Assembly (NCBI GenBank): GCA_023213395.1
Contig: CM041465.1
Location: 229,717,741-229,781,740 of the forward strand
Direction: 5' to 3'
DNA: 64,000 bases
Source: Cycas panzhihuaensis
Lineage: Eukaryota; Cycadophyta
The notes beneath the pieces were generated by a model, which did not search any database, was not told the DNA's origin, and saw only the letters and a list, made by a program, of their open reading frames with translations. A program made the translations under genes and the position numbers. Shown here piece by piece: positions 1 to 11,210 of the stretch (the stretch's first letter is position 1; each line of letters starts with the position of its first letter).

Positions 1-1383
1 GATTCATCTGAGCTATCTTCATTAAAGACGACATCTCTACTCACATAGATTCTATTTGTTCTTGGATCTATGCACTTATATGCCTTTGAATTTTTACTAT
101 ACCCTATTAAGATACATTCTATGCTTTTTGCATCTAATTTGGACCTCCTTTTATCAGGAATATGCACAAATGCTTGACTGCCAAAAACTTTGAGAAAACT
201 TACATCGGGTTTCTGACCTGTCCAAGCTTCTTACGGGTGACGTTCTTGATTGTTACGTTGGACTTACATTTTATCAAGTAGCATGTTGTCTTGGCTTATA
301 CCTTGATATGTCTTTGATATTTTTGTTCCATACATCATGCTTCGAGCCATTTCCATCAAAGTTATATTTTTTCCTTCCGCTACTTCATTTGGTGAGGAGT
401 ATAGGGAGTTGTAACTTGTCTACGAATTCCTCTGTATTTGCAGTAATTTAGAAACTCCTTCGACATATATTCTCCTCCTCCATCTGACCTGATGCACTTG
501 ATTTTCATTCCTGATTCTAGCTCAACTTCTGCCTTAAATTCTTTAAATGTTTCAAAGACTTCAGACTTATTATGTAAAAAATATACCCAAACTTTTCGGG
601 TGAAGTCATCAATGAAAGTTAAGAAATATCTGCATCCATTTATTGACAGAGGTGAAATTGGACCACAGATATCTATGTGTATCAGATCTAATTTAGACTG
701 AGATTTCCAAGTGCTTTCTTTAAAAGGGAACCTATGCTGTTTTCCAAGTTGACAACCTTTACAAACAAATGTATCTGAAGAGATATTAGGTAAACCATTT
801 ACCATTTCTGACTTTTCCATTTGTTTAAGTGTGTCAATTGAGAGATGTCCATACCTTAAATGCCATACTTTATTATCAGATTTAAGAGCAGTACAAGCTT
901 TTTCTTCCAAAGGAAGTACAAGATTTGACAGAAGTTTGTAAAGGTCATTGCATCTGACCCCTTTTCCAACAGTTTTCCCATCTTTTTTCATATCTAAGAT
1001 GTGGCAATTCCCTTCTTCATCGAAAATGGTCCTCAGTCCCTTTTTGCTCAATTGAGAGACTGAAAGGAGATTCATCTTCAGGTCAGTACAAAAGAACATT
1101 TCCGATTTTTCTTTCATTTCCATTCGAGTTTCTTTGAAATGGTTCCAATCCCTTTAATGTTAAGGGAGTACTTGTCACCTAGCTCCACTAACTTGTCCAT
1201 ATTATACGGACTCATGGTTTGAAACCAATCTTCCCGACTTGTCATGTGTTTAGAAGCTCCTGAATCTATGTACCAAATGTCTTTGTCTTTCATTCCCGTA
1301 ATCAATGCTGTGATGAAGGCAGTCTCCTCTTCTTCTTCTTCTTCATCTTTTTCTTTGTTGTATCCGCCGATAGGTCTTTTTCC
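1..1383 (-). pseudogene. Element A pol: protease and integrase (broken)
   Basis: Copia pol fragment read leftwards. An acidic run (D then a row of E, near 1320-1350) is followed by the aspartic protease motif WYIDSGASKHMT near 1235-1275. The integrase zinc domain follows (WHLRYGH ... CKGC, about 740-890). The catalytic core shows DICGP, SDGGGEY and, after a one-base slip near 375-385, VAEGKN with the third acidic residue. The C-terminal module GYSKNSKAYKCID and YVSRDVVFNE reach the left edge. In the cell such a polyprotein is cut by its own protease and the integrase inserts cDNA. The frame slips near 1114 and 380 make this copy inactive as it stands. Confidence 0.85.
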
Positions 1384-2242
1384 TTTGTAAATTTCACTTC
1401 GTCTTTGTGGACACTGATAAGGATAGTGTCCACTCATCCCGATAGCGACATATGTTGAAGATCCCGCAATTCTTTGGCGAAGTGTCCAGATTAAATCCAC
1501 GGTTGTAGCATATTCTATTTTCTCTGCTGCGTCCTCGTCCTCTGAGTTTGACCGGCGTCCTCGACCTCACGGAATCGACATCACCTTGGTGCACGAAATT
1601 GTTGTCTTCCTCTTTGCCCGAAATTCAATCTGGATGCAAATGCATCTTCTAACTCTGTCGTATTTTCGTATCTTTTGTTTCTCTGCTCCTGTCTTAATAG
1701 CAGACCTGTCAGTTCATCAAGAGTTAATTTATCTAACCTATCACTGTCAGTGATAGTGTTAACAATGGTATCAAAAGATTTTGGCAGCCTTGCTGTTACA
1801 ATTTCTACAAGATCTTGTTCAGATATCATGCCTCCAGCACTGAGAAGATTATTTCTCACAGTGATGATTTTATGCATAAATTCTTCCACTTCTTCGTTTT
1901 CTTTCATATGGAGTTTGTACAACTCTTCTTTGAGTGCGATTATCCTTGCCTTATTCTTTTGACCATATAGGTTTTCCAGACATTTCCAGATTTCAAAAGC
2001 CCGGTTCAATTTCTCAACATAAATAAGGACAGAATCTGAAATAGACATTTTTAGAATGAGACTACCCATGTTATTTCTTTCAATCCAACTCCTCAATTTG
2101 TCATTACCAGAAGGAGGACGTGTTTCGCTCCTTGACAATTTCCCAGTCTTTCATCCTCGAATGGTTTCCATTTTGATTTTCCACATGGTAATTTGAACCG
2201 ATCAATTTTTGAGTTCAGCAGAGTAATGAGAGAGGAAGACAT
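1384..2242 (-). pseudogene. Element A gag (UBN2-type, broken)
   Basis: Gag, the structural protein of copia virus-like particles. The likely start is the ATG at 2242 (MSSSLITLLNS). A one-base slip and a stop near 2140-2180 follow, where the usual N-terminal motif MWKIKMET continues in another frame. The longest open part is 2138-1581, with the gag helices LKEELYKLHM and GLLLRQEQRNKRYE. Two CCHC zinc knuckles are expected downstream (about 1395-1500). Both are damaged: the first keeps CYN, the second keeps GHYPYQC. Two frame changes and lost Cys residues mean no functional protein. Confidence 0.8.
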
Positions 2243-2839
2243 GATTTTTCGGATTAAAGAAGCGATTTAGGGCGATCCGTCTGGTCATGCATTCCGTCTA
2301 AAACCCTAGGTGTCTACGGCCAAAGTGAAATATACCTCAAAATGTAGGTTTTCAAGTCGCCTACGTGGATCTGAAGTCAGTTTTGAACGACTTTTCAAGC
2401 AGAGAAAATTTAAGAAAAAGCGGCTAGGGCAGAAAATCGAATTTTGGAGAAAATTGCTAGAAAATCCCAAAATAAATCTTCGATTTTGGATGCAAATCAA
2501 ATGTATTTATAGTATGAAGAATTTTGGACCGAAATACGGGATGTTTGAGAGAATCGATGAGATTTTTGCTCTGGTTTCTCCAAAAACGCGCGGACTGGTT
2601 AGGGCTTGATTCGGGCTTGAAAACGGCCTTAGATTGCTTCGCTCCAGAAGAGAGATGTGTTCGGCGTGCTTTGATCTACTTCCCCACAAAATTTCGTCGC
2701 GATCCGACACTGTTGAAAAATGACATCCGTACAGGTCCGTACAACAGAGCAATAATGACGTTGATTGACGTAACTCCCTTCAACACATGATTGAATTGAC
2801 AAACAGAAGAATCCTTTCAAGAGATATCAGTTTGGACAG
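2243..2839 (-). other. Element A leader (untranslated)
   Basis: Sequence between the primer-binding site and gag of element A. No conserved coding signal on either strand; short open frames here carry no recognisable motif. Confidence 0.6.
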
Positions 2840-2854
2840 CCTACTCTGATACCA
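2840..2854 (-). other. Element A primer-binding site
   Basis: Read on the minus strand it is TGGTATCAGAGTAGG, one base from the usual plant initiator-Met tRNA complement TGGTATCAGAGC. It directly follows the CA end of the LTR, which fixes the LTR boundary and orientation. Confidence 0.85.
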
Positions 2855-3072
2855 TGTTGAAAAATACAGATCAGAACTAAGCAGAGGAAAGAATGAGTTG
2901 TTTTCTATTGAGATTCAATTTGCTTAAGTATACAAGAGTTATGAGATGGTTACAACCACTAATGTAACCGATCACTCAGATTCTGCCAAGTGGCATGATC
3001 TCATAAGAGCATTTAAGGGTGGGTCTAACATGACCCCCTTTTCTATCCTAGATAAAACATTATATCTCAACA
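2855..3072 (-). repeat. Element A 5' LTR (218 bp)
   Basis: Minus-strand LTR starting TGTTGAGATATAATG and ending TTTTTCAACA; the ends form a perfect 6-bp inverted repeat TGTTGA/TCAACA. Start and layout resemble the 212-bp LTRs of element G. A purine-rich run at 3031-3042 could suggest a shorter LTR, but the terminal inverted repeat and the similarity to G favour the longer call. Confidence 0.8.
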
Positions 3073-4475
3073 ATTCATTTGTTGTCTAATGCATCAGATC
3101 TATCTCCTTGTTCTGCACCTTCACTCAAAGGAAGTGATGATGCACTTTAATGTTTTTGGTTCGAGCATGAAAGATTAGGTTCTTGGTCATCTTTATTGTG
3201 CTTTGGTTATCATAGAAGAGTGTTGTTGGTCCATTTTATTATTGATTTAGATCTAACAGCAACTGCCTTAGACAAACTGACTTGCAAGATGCGTTGATTG
3301 CTAATTTGTATTCTGCTTCTGTAGATGACAAGGTGACAATTGGTTGTCATTTACTGCTCCAAGACACTGTTGTTGATCCAAGAAGAAAGCAATATCCACT
3401 TGTTGATTTCCCTTTTTCTTTATCTCCCGCCCAGTCAGAATCACCGTAACCAACCAATTTCCCTAATTCATCTCTTTTGTATGTAAGTTTTAGATCTGAA
3501 GTGCCTTTCAAATACCTTAGTATCTTTTTTGTTGCTCTCCAATGCAGTAATTTTGGATCCTACATGTGCTTGGAAATTACTCAGACAAAATATGAAATGT
3601 TGGGTTTGGTAATAGTAAGATAGATCAGGCTTCCAACTAGTTGCTTGTATAGAGCTGCATCAATTGAAGTTTCTTCTATGGATAGAATCAAATCATAGCC
3701 TGTTTCCATTGGAGTTGCACAACTATTGCAATCTTCCATTTTGAATTTCTTTAGCAGGTCCTTGGTATATTTGTTCTGTGACAAGGTGATTGAATCCTCC
3801 TTTTGTTTTATTTCTATACCAAGGTAATAATTTAGAAGTCCCAAGTCAGTCATTTCAAAGCCTTTTTCTAGTTAAACCTTTATGGCTGTGATTAATTCTA
3901 TCTCACTACTTGTAAGAAGCATGTCATCTACATATACAGCAATTATCGTAATCAGCACTTTGTTTTTCCTCACATATAAACTAGGGTCTAATTCACATCT
4001 TTGGAAACTATTTTGAATAAGATACTTATCCAATTTGGCATACCATGCCCTTGGAGCTTGTTTTAGCCTGCATAGGACCTTTTTTAGCCTATATACAAGA
4101 TGTTCTTGTCCTTTTTGAATGTATCCTTCTAGTTGATGCATGTATAGTTCTTCTTCAAGATCTCCATTCAAGAAGGCACTCTTTATATCCATCTGAGAAA
4201 CTTTCCAATTCTATTGTGCGACTAAGACGACTACCATTCTCACAATATTTAGCTTTGCTACTAGAGAGAAGGTTTCATCATAGTCTATCCCTATAGTTGA
4301 GTGTAGCCTTTGGCTACTAATCTAGCCTTGTATTTCTTTATCTTGCCATCAGAGTTCTCTTTTATTTTATGCACCCACTTGCAATTTACAATTGGTTTGC
4401 CTGTAGGTGGTTCAACTAGCTCCTGAGTTTTGTTTTTAGAGATGGACTTCATTTTTATATCCATTCATGATTTCC
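3073..4475 (-). pseudogene. Element B reverse transcriptase and RNase H (broken)
   Basis: Copia RT, which copies element RNA into cDNA, and the RNase H that degrades the template. Reading leftwards: WVHKIKE near 4360, [17 protein letters not shown] near 4190, [13 protein letters not shown], and the catalytic YVDDMLLTS near 3915. Then come DLGLLNYYLGIEI near 3845, ATPMETG and LVGSLIYLTITKPNISY. RNase H is traced to the VHHHF region near 3130 and stops at 3073, where element A is inserted. Stops and frame changes near 3860, 3600 and 4200 make it a pseudogene. Confidence 0.85.
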
Positions 4476-5619
4476 ACTTAGCATGGTGGTTTGCTTCTTC
4501 ATATGACTAAGGTTCAACTGAATAAAACAAAGCTTGATGTTTCTAGGACTTGGTCCTATGATCAAATATGTCACCTTTAGCTTCTTCAATTGTTTTGAGA
4601 TACCATTTAAGTATCTTTCTAGAGGATGTCCTACTTTCTTCGTCTTATTCAGGGTTTGTTTCTCTGAGAACGAAGGAGCTCTTTTAGATTATTCCTCTTC
4701 CTCCATTTCTACATCTTCATATGTGATTCTAGATATGTTTTCAGGTGGAGGAATTTGTGTAGGAGTTTTCCTTGCAGGCACTTCACTTTCCTAATGTATT
4801 ATTGGACTTGCAACAATGTCTTGCTCATTAAAAACAACATCTCTACTTACATAGACCTTGTTTGTCTTTGGGTCTATGCATCTGTAGGCTTTTGAGTTTT
4901 TGCTGTAGCCTATCATTGTGCACTCTATACTTTTACAATCAAGCTTTGATCTCTTCTTATCAGAAATATAAACAAAAACTTGGCAACCAAAGACTTTTAG
5001 ATTACTTACATCAGGTTTATGACCCATCCATGCTTCTTTTGGTGTTATCTTATTCAAAGCTTGAGTTGTACTATGATTTATCAAATAGACTGTTGTATTT
5101 ACAACTTTTGCCCAATACATTTTTTAGGTCTGCCTATCCTAGAACATACTTCGTTCAATTTCCATGATGGTTCTGTTCATCGGCTCGACCACACCATTGG
5201 ATTGAGGTGTGTAGGGAGTTCTAATATGTCACCATATCCCATGAGTTTTGCAAAAGAACTGAAATTTTTTTGAAGTATACTCACCTCCTCCGTCGGACCT
5301 GATGCACTTTAGCTTATTTTTGCATTCTAATTCAACTTCGGCTTTGAATTCTTTAAAATTATCAAAAGTTTTAGATTTACTATAGAGAAAGTATATCTAA
5401 ACATTCCTAGAAAAATCATCAATGAACGTAAGAAAATATCTGACCCCATTGACTGAGCTTGGAGTAATAGGCCCACAGAGATTAGAGTGCACTAATTCTA
5501 ATTTGCTTTCCTCACGCCTTTCACTTCTTTGAAAAGGAAAACAATGTTGTTTACCAAGCAAACATCCTTTACAAACAAACGAGTGAAATGTTACGTCTAG
5601 AAGTCCATTAACCATATTT
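4476..5619 (-). pseudogene. Element B integrase, C-terminal linker to pre-integrase domain
   Basis: Integrase of element B. From the right: VNGLLDVTFHSFVCKGCLLGK (part of the zinc domain, 5540-5615), LCGPITPSSVNGVRYFLTFIDDFS near 5400-5480, an RSDGGGEY-like second acid near 5290, and the core up to 5120. The C-terminal part (4791-5120) reads MYWAKVVNTTVYLIN ... GYSKNSKAYRCIDPKTNKVYVSRDVVF. Between 4476 and 4790 is the low-conservation linker before RT. The frame changes at least twice. The gene begins abruptly at 5619 where the LTR of element C is inserted. Confidence 0.8.
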
Positions 5620-6175
5620 TGTTAGGAAGGCCAAAGTTTAAGAATGCCTAAGACCAACAATATCCAAGATCATGAAGATAGTTCACTCTAGTTCTAGAAA
5701 GCATAAGAGCATAACTAAAAGATAAGCAAGACCAAGATCAAAGGAGCAAGATGATACCAAAGTATGAGGAGAAGGAATCAGTCCAACTCCAAAGGAATAC
5801 CAGTTGATTAGCAAACTGATAGCATAACATTACACTCCAACTCTACATATGAGACATGAGGAGAGGTCTCAATATACAAAGAAACTGAGGTTACCTAATA
5901 GCGTTGGATGTTTGACAAGTGGTAAACATCCAACCTACATGCAATGCATGTCTTGCATGTCATACATGAAGGACATGTGTCCTTTTGGGCTCTCAAGTGA
6001 GCAAAGATGCATGAGGGTCCATTTGACCCTTTAGTTACAATGTTATGTCACTAGGAAGAATGTGAGTGTGCACTTTATCACTTAAGTGATAAGTCACCCC
6101 ATAAAATACAAAATAATGAATGAAAGAATAAAGTGAATAAAGTACATACTTAACATGTAAACATAAGGTTTAACA
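5620..6175 (-). repeat. Element C 3' LTR (556 bp, E family)
   Basis: Minus-strand LTR beginning TGTTAAACCTTATG and ending CTTCCTAACA, preceded by the purine tract ataagggggg. It is recognisably homologous along its length to the two LTRs of element E. It carries the palindrome TTATCACTTAAGTGATAA at 6075-6092 and the LTR hairpin at 5903-5934, whose outermost pair differs from E on both arms. Confidence 0.9.
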
Positions 6176-6185
6176 CCCCCCCTTA

Positions 6186-7240
6186 TTGTTTACAATGTTA
6201 AGTCAGACGCTAAGACCATCTCTGAATTTTACAAATTTTTCTCTACCAAGAGGCTTGGTAAAGATATCTGATGTCTGCTCCTCTGTAGTGCATCTTTGGA
6301 GGTTGATCTCACCATTCTGCACATGCTCTCTGATGAAGTGATGATAAACCTCGATGTGTTTGGTCTGTGCATGAAAGATTGGACACTTGGCCAACTTGAG
6401 TACACTTTGATTGTCACAATATATCTTGGTGGGGTGATTTTTCTCAAGTCCAAGCTCCCCAAGAATCCATCGTAGCCAGATAGCCTCACAAGCTGCGTTG
6501 ACAACAACTTTGTACTATACTTAAGTGGAGGACAAGGTAACATTGAGTTGCTTCTTGCAACTCCACGAAACAACTCCTGAACCAAGGGTAAAACAGTAAC
6601 CCGAGGTGCATCTTCGACTATCATGACAACTTGCCCAATCAAAATCTGAGAATCCTTCCAAAATGAAGTCCTCATTATGTGCATATTGAAGGCCATGTGC
6701 AATGTTCCATTGCTGTATTTGAGTATGCGTTTTGCTGCATTCCAATGTTTCTGATTCGGTTGAGACATGTATCTAGAACAAATCCTAACTGCAAATGAAA
6801 TATCCGATCGAGTGTTGATGAGATAAATGAGGCTACCAATCAACTACCGGTAAAGAGTGGGATCTGCAGGTTCAACTTCCTCATTAAGAGTAAGGTTAGT
6901 TCCATTCTCCATAGGTGTTGGTGCAGGTTTGCAATCATGCATCCTGAATCGCTACAAAATGTCCCAAGAATATTTTGCTTGGGATATGAAGATAGAGCCT
7001 AGTTATTGCCATACCTCAAAGCCTAGAAAATAATGTAGAAGTCCAAGATCTGTCATCTCGAAACTTCTCTTCAAATCATTTTGGAGAATCTGTATCATCT
7101 TAGTGTCATTACCAATGATCACTAAGTCAACATACAAGACAATAAAGATAGCATGGTCTTTCCCAACTTTGATGTACAAGTTAGGGTCTGATGTGGATCA
7201 ATGAAAACCATGTCTCAAAAAATAATCATCGAGCCCAAGT
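6186..7240 (-). pseudogene. Element C RT C-terminus and RNase H (broken)
   Basis: Read leftwards: [10 protein letters not shown] near 7200-7235, then the YVD-containing stretch (the second catalytic Asp region reads YVDLVI) near 7120, YFLGFE near 7030, MENGTNLTL, and MIGSLIYLINTRSDISFAVRICSRYM at 6750-6843. RNase H follows with SRRCTSGYCFTLGS and SWSCKKQ near 6560-6620. It ends with KHIEVYHHFIREHVQNGEINL and TSDIFTKPLGREKFVKFRDGL at 6210-6370. Frame changes near 6520, 6400 and 6850 inactivate it. Wording is closest to element E. Confidence 0.85.
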
Positions 7241-7773
7241 CCTATTAATATCTCAAGAGATATGGTTGCAATCTGATTATTATTGGTTATGGACTTTACC
7301 ATGTCATCAAATGATTTTGGGAGCTTGTTCACAATCATTTGCACAAGTTCTTGTTCAGGCAGATTGGCTCTAGCACTAACTAAATAATTCCTGATTGATG
7401 TGACTTTATGAATAAATTCTAAGACATTTTCTTTTTCTCGCATGTGCAGTTTGTAAAGTTCCTCTTTTAAAGCTACAATCCTAGCTTCATTTCTCTAACT
7501 ATAGAGATTGGCAAACACCTTCCAAATGTTTTCATTGGAATTTAACCCTTCAACATATACTGAAAGAGGATCTAAGATGGATAATTTCAAAATTATTACT
7601 CCTACATTATTTCTACCATCCCAGTTGGGCTGGTCAGGAACATTGGTTGGTCTTTTCTCTACCCCGATGGCTATATTCCAAGCTTTTTTAGTCCTTAACA
7701 AAGTTTCAACCTTGATTTTCCAAACAAAATAGTTCGTTTCAATCAACTTCAAGGCAAGAATGGAGGAGGCCAT
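7236..7773 (-). pseudogene. Element B gag N-terminal part, fused to element C RT
   Basis: UBN2-type gag starting at the ATG at 7773 (MASSILALKLIETNYFVWKIK). It has the N-terminal tryptophans, a region rich in LSILDPLSVYVEGLN, and after a stop near 7495 the helix LYKLHMREKENVLEFIHKV and LPKSFDDMVKSI. At about 7240 the gag reading (ISLEILIGL) passes in frame into RT sequence of element C ([10 protein letters not shown]). This is a deletion joint. Zinc knuckle, protease and pre-integrase domain are absent. Confidence 0.8.
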
Positions 7774-8445
7774 CTCAGAAAGGCAAACTAAAGATATTAG
7801 ATTATTTTACTGTATTGCTAGCAAGCAGGCCATACAATTGTACGAAATTCCATACAAAGTACAATTGTATAGATAACAAAAAAAATGATACAAAAGAAAG
7901 ATCTCGAAGCAAGGAATTCAGATATGTAAAAATTTTGAGATCTACTTTCGTTTGCTCAAAATCTAACCTAAAAAGAATGAATTATGGCTAGGGTTTATAG
8001 AGAAAAACGCTTGTATTTTGAAAATTACTCAACCAAAATTTTTGAAACCCGGATTCAAATAAAGAGAACTAAAGAGAGGATCGGTTTATGTTTTGTATTA
8101 CCCAGAAAGTTGGAGCACGTTAAGAGAAAATCGCAAAGGAACCTCCAAAGCTGTGGCTACTGAAAATAGGGCAAATCTGCCTAAAAAATTGCTCAAACGC
8201 ACTCGATCCTTTTGGAAGAAGTGACGATCTTGGTGAAATGTACCTTCAGTAAAATTTCACAAAAATTTGGCACTTTGAAATTTTAAGTTAAATGCATGCA
8301 TGCGATGGTTGTTTCACACTCCGTCTAGTTTCTACATTGGTCTTGAGGATTAGATGATTTCTATCTATCTCAAATTAACAAAGTTATCTTCAGCTTCCTT
8401 CAGCAACAAACTTCCTATCAGAACTTTATCAGACAAGCGATTTGT
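7774..8445 (-). other. Element B leader (untranslated)
   Basis: Between gag and primer-binding site of element B. I find no coding signature; composition is AT-rich. Confidence 0.6.
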
Positions 8446-8460
8446 CCTGCTTTGATACCA
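8446..8460 (-). other. Element B primer-binding site
   Basis: Minus-strand TGGTATCAAAGCAGG directly after the LTR end TTTCA. Same variant type (CAAAGC instead of CAGAGC) as element G, supporting a common lineage. Confidence 0.85.
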
Positions 8461-8620
8461 TGAAAGAACAATATTTTGAAATGAAGAAAGTTCATTGATT
8501 ATGTGAGAGAGAGACCCTCTCTATAAATACATCAAATGTTTTGTAACCGCTTGGTGTGTGAGGGAATGGCACATAACCCTCATTAATTTCTAACTTAATG
8601 TCCTGAATACAACCTTATCA
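8461..8620 (-). repeat. Element B 5' LTR (about 160 bp)
   Basis: Minus-strand LTR, TGATAAGGTTGTATTC at the start and TTGTTCTTTCA at the end. Partial similarity to the G LTR (GAGGGTTATGTG and a TATTTATA box). The right end at 8620 is set by the resumption of the interrupted gag of element F at 8621; actta (8621-8625) is the expected target duplication. Confidence 0.65.
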
Positions 8621-8621
8621 A

Positions 8622-9083
8622 CTTAGTGCTATGTTATTAGTAGTTAAAGAGAAAAAAGGTGGTAATGAGTCCTTGGAACATGCATTTGCTACTAAGGCAA
8701 AGATTTGGCCATCCTATGAAGGCCAAAGCTATAGGGGAAAAGGTCAATCTCCTAGAGGAAGAGGACAAAACTTTAGAAACCAAGGGCAATTTTATCAAAG
8801 ACAAAGTCAAGTTTATCAAGGTCAAGGTCAAGGACAATTCTATCAAGATTAAGGTAAATTCCATCAAGGACAAGGTCAAGGACAAAGACAATTCTATCAA
8901 GGCCAATTTAATCAAGGTCAAGAACAAGGTTTTAAATCTCAAGGAAGAGGTAGAGGACAAAGTCTAAGGGGATGGAATAAAGGACAAAAAGGAAGGAGAC
9001 CTAAAGGTAGAGAAAGAGGATCAATACAATGTTCCTATTGTCATAGAAATGGGCACTTAGAAAATAATTGTTTCACAAAATAG
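8622..9083 (+). pseudogene. Element F gag C-terminus with Gln/Gly-rich repeats and zinc knuckle
   Basis: Gag resumes after element B with LSAMLLVVKEKKGGNESLEHAF, the end of the UBN2 domain. It continues through about 85 residues of short imperfect repeats rich in Q, G, F and Y (GQG/FYQ units, about 8740-8960) and an RG-rich stretch. Then comes a near-complete CCHC knuckle, CSYCHRNGHLENNC, at about 9030-9072. One in-frame stop lies at 8850 and another after the knuckle. The Q-rich repeats are longer than in the other gags here. Confidence 0.8.
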
Positions 9084-10612
9084 TCCAACACACAAAGAGG
9101 AGCAACAACTACAGTAGTTGAAAAACCAAGGGAGAGTAAAAGACAATTCCTATCAAATCTAATGGCCAACGAAGAGGAGGATAGTGGTACACTGATTCAG
9201 GTTGCTCTACTCATATGACACATAGGAAAGAATGGTTCAAAGTGTTGGATAGTGCTCAAAAACACAAAATTATGTTTGGGGATAATACTACTCAAGCTAC
9301 AATTGGTAAAGGAAATATAGCCATCCAAACAAATTTTGGAGAGACTAGGTGCATCAATGATATACTTCACGTCCTTATGCTCAAGAAAAACTTGCTATTA
9401 GTTAGACAAATGATGGAACAAAAATACAAAGTTATCTTTGATAATGTTGAGTGTATCATTAAGGACAAATTTAAGAATAAGCCAATAGTTGCCAAGGGTT
9501 AAATGACTAGTAACAAATTGTTTAAGTTAGTCATACCTCCAAATGACTACTATGCCTTGAAATCTTCAATGAATATGGATAGTGAGACTTGGCATAACAG
9601 ATTTAGCCATGTGAACTACAATAGCTTAGCATTGATGAAAAAAGATGGAAATCGTAGTTGGTCTACCTAATATTGAACATGGTAAAAAAATATGTGAGGG
9701 TTGTATATTAGAAAAATAATAAAGGGAAGGATTCCCTAATAACAATTATAAGGCAAATGGGCCTTTTCAACTAGTATACACAAATCTATGTGGACCAATG
9801 AATGTACCTTCACTTGGAGGAGCCAAATACTTCATAACTTTTATTGATGACTTTACAAAAATGACTTGAGTTTATTTTCTCAAGTTCAAATCAGATACAC
9901 TTCAATGTTTTATTGATTTCAAAGTGATGATTGCAAGGCATAGTGGGTATAAAATATTAACCGTTAGATCTGATAATGGGAGAGAATTCATTTCAAATAA
10001 ATTCAAGGACTATTGCAGATACTATGGGATAAGGAAGCGACTTACTAATCTTTACACCCCTCAACAAAATGGGGTAGCAAAAAGAAAAAATAGGACCATT
10101 GTTGCGATGGCTATGAGCATGCTTAAGGATAAACATCTTGGCAATAAGTACCAGGTAGAAGTTGTTCATACAATTGTTTACTTATTGGAATAAGTGCACA
10201 ACAATGGCAGTAAGATGGGTCGCACTTAAAGAAGCTTGGACAGGTCACAAGCCAAGTATCAAACACTTAAGAGTTTTTGGTTGCATAGCATATGCACATG
10301 TTCTAGAACAAAGAAGGACAAAATTGAATGATAAAAGCACTAAGTGTATATTTATAGGATATGGTGATACATCAAGATTCTATACATTATATGACACTAA
10401 GGTTAAAAGAATCATTATAAGTAGGGATGTTATCATCAATGAAGATGAATTCTATCGAGAGGAAGTTATTGAGAAAGAGAAAGGCAAAAGCATTATCATT
10501 GATGTGGAATCTTACTCAACTAGCACAAATGTACCTAATATAAGTGGAGTAGGTCCATCCACTTCAAATCAAAAGGTTCCAAAATGGGTGCGAAGGGGGT
10601 CATAAGCCTCAA
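9084..10612 (+). pseudogene. Element F protease and integrase (broken)
   Basis: After a frame slip near 9190 the protease motif YTDSGCSTHMTHRKEWF appears (9190-9240), followed by MFGDNTT and NDILHVL. The pre-integrase region has WHNRFSHV near 9590. The integrase core shows LCGPMNVPSLGGAKYFITFIDDFT near 9790-9865, RSDNGREF near 9965-9990 and NGVAKRKN near 10070. The C-terminal module is KEAWTGHKPSIKHLRVFGCIAYAH and KRIIISRDVIINEDEF, up to about 10450. The third catalytic position reads K (VAKRKN) where E is normal. Several stops; inactive. Confidence 0.85.
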
Positions 10613-11210
10613 AATATTTTAGACACAAACTTTGAGAGAAGAACAAGAAGATCTCGAAGGGTAACTTTTGCACTAATAACTCAAGTCATGGAGTCAAATG
10701 AGCCTCAAAATTTTAAAGAGGCAAATAGCCAAGATGAATGGAAAGAAGCAATGAAGGAAGAATATAATGCCTTAGTGAAGAATGACACTTGGGAGTTAGT
10801 TGATTTACCACCAAGGAAGAATGCCATTGGAACAAAATGGGTCTACAAGACCAAGTACAAGTCAAATAGTTCAATTGACAAACAGAAGACATGACTAGTT
10901 GCAATGGGCTATGCTCAAATTGAAAGGCATAGATTATAATGAAACATTTGCACTAGTTGCAATGTCAGAAACAGTCACATTAATCATAGCCTTAACTACA
11001 CAACAAGGTTGGACAGTCCATCACATGGATGTGAAAAGTGCCTTCTTGAATGGGTATGTTGATGAAGAGATATATGTCCAACAACCTAAGGGTTTTGAAG
11101 TGAAGGGAAAAGAGGACAAGGTCTATAAACTCAAAAAGGCCTGGTATGGACTCAAACAAGCACCTAGAGCATAATACTCTATAATTGATAAATATTTTAA
11201 AGATAAAAGA

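Larger units (their letters stand above)
1..3072 (-). mobile_element. Ty1/copia element A, 5' part, nested in element B
   Basis: Minus-strand copia element. The window holds its 5' LTR, primer-binding site, leader, gag, protease and integrase; RT, RNase H and the 3' LTR lie beyond the left edge. The LTR abuts the broken RNase H of element B at 3072/3073, so A is inserted in B. The five bases attca (3073-3077) are the expected target duplication, but its partner is outside the window. LTR layout and gag/pre-integrase wording resemble elements B and G, so I treat A, B and G as one lineage. Confidence 0.85.
5620..7240 (-). mobile_element. Ty1/copia element C, 3' half (E family), nested in B
   Basis: Minus-strand 3' half of an element of the same family as E: 3' LTR (5620-6175), then RNase H and RT back to about 7240, where the reading passes directly into the gag of element B. 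The 5' half and 5' LTR are absent. The five bases next to the LTR (tattt, 5615-5619) are the likely target duplication, but the partner was lost in the deletion. Confidence 0.8.
3073..8620 (-). mobile_element. Ty1/copia element B (interrupted by C, deleted, nested in F)
   Basis: Minus-strand copia element in pieces: RNase H/RT (3073-4475), integrase to the pre-integrase domain (4476-5619), element C (5620 to about 7240), then gag, leader, primer-binding site and 5' LTR (7240-8620). Gag C-terminus, protease and part of the pre-integrase domain are missing, as is the 5' half of C; one deletion after C's insertion explains both. B's LTR ends at 8620, exactly where an interrupted plus-strand gag (element F) resumes, so B lies inside F. 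Its 3' end is left of the window. Confidence 0.75.

Noticed and set aside
3031-3042. Purine tract on the minus strand as the 5' edge of a 176-bp LTR for A.
   Set aside because: The longer LTR has matching terminal inverted repeats and aligns with the start of the G LTR.
2855-3072. Elements A and B looked like a tandem pair sharing one LTR (pol, LTR, primer-binding site, gag).
   Set aside because: B's RNase H is cut in mid-domain at 3073 and lacks its final motif and purine tract. The LTR has a perfect terminal inverted repeat at 2855 and 3072, so A is simply inserted in B.
8637-8960. A 107-codon Leu/Thr/Ser-rich minus-strand frame.
   Set aside because: Shadow of the Gln/Gly-rich gag repeats of element F on the plus strand.
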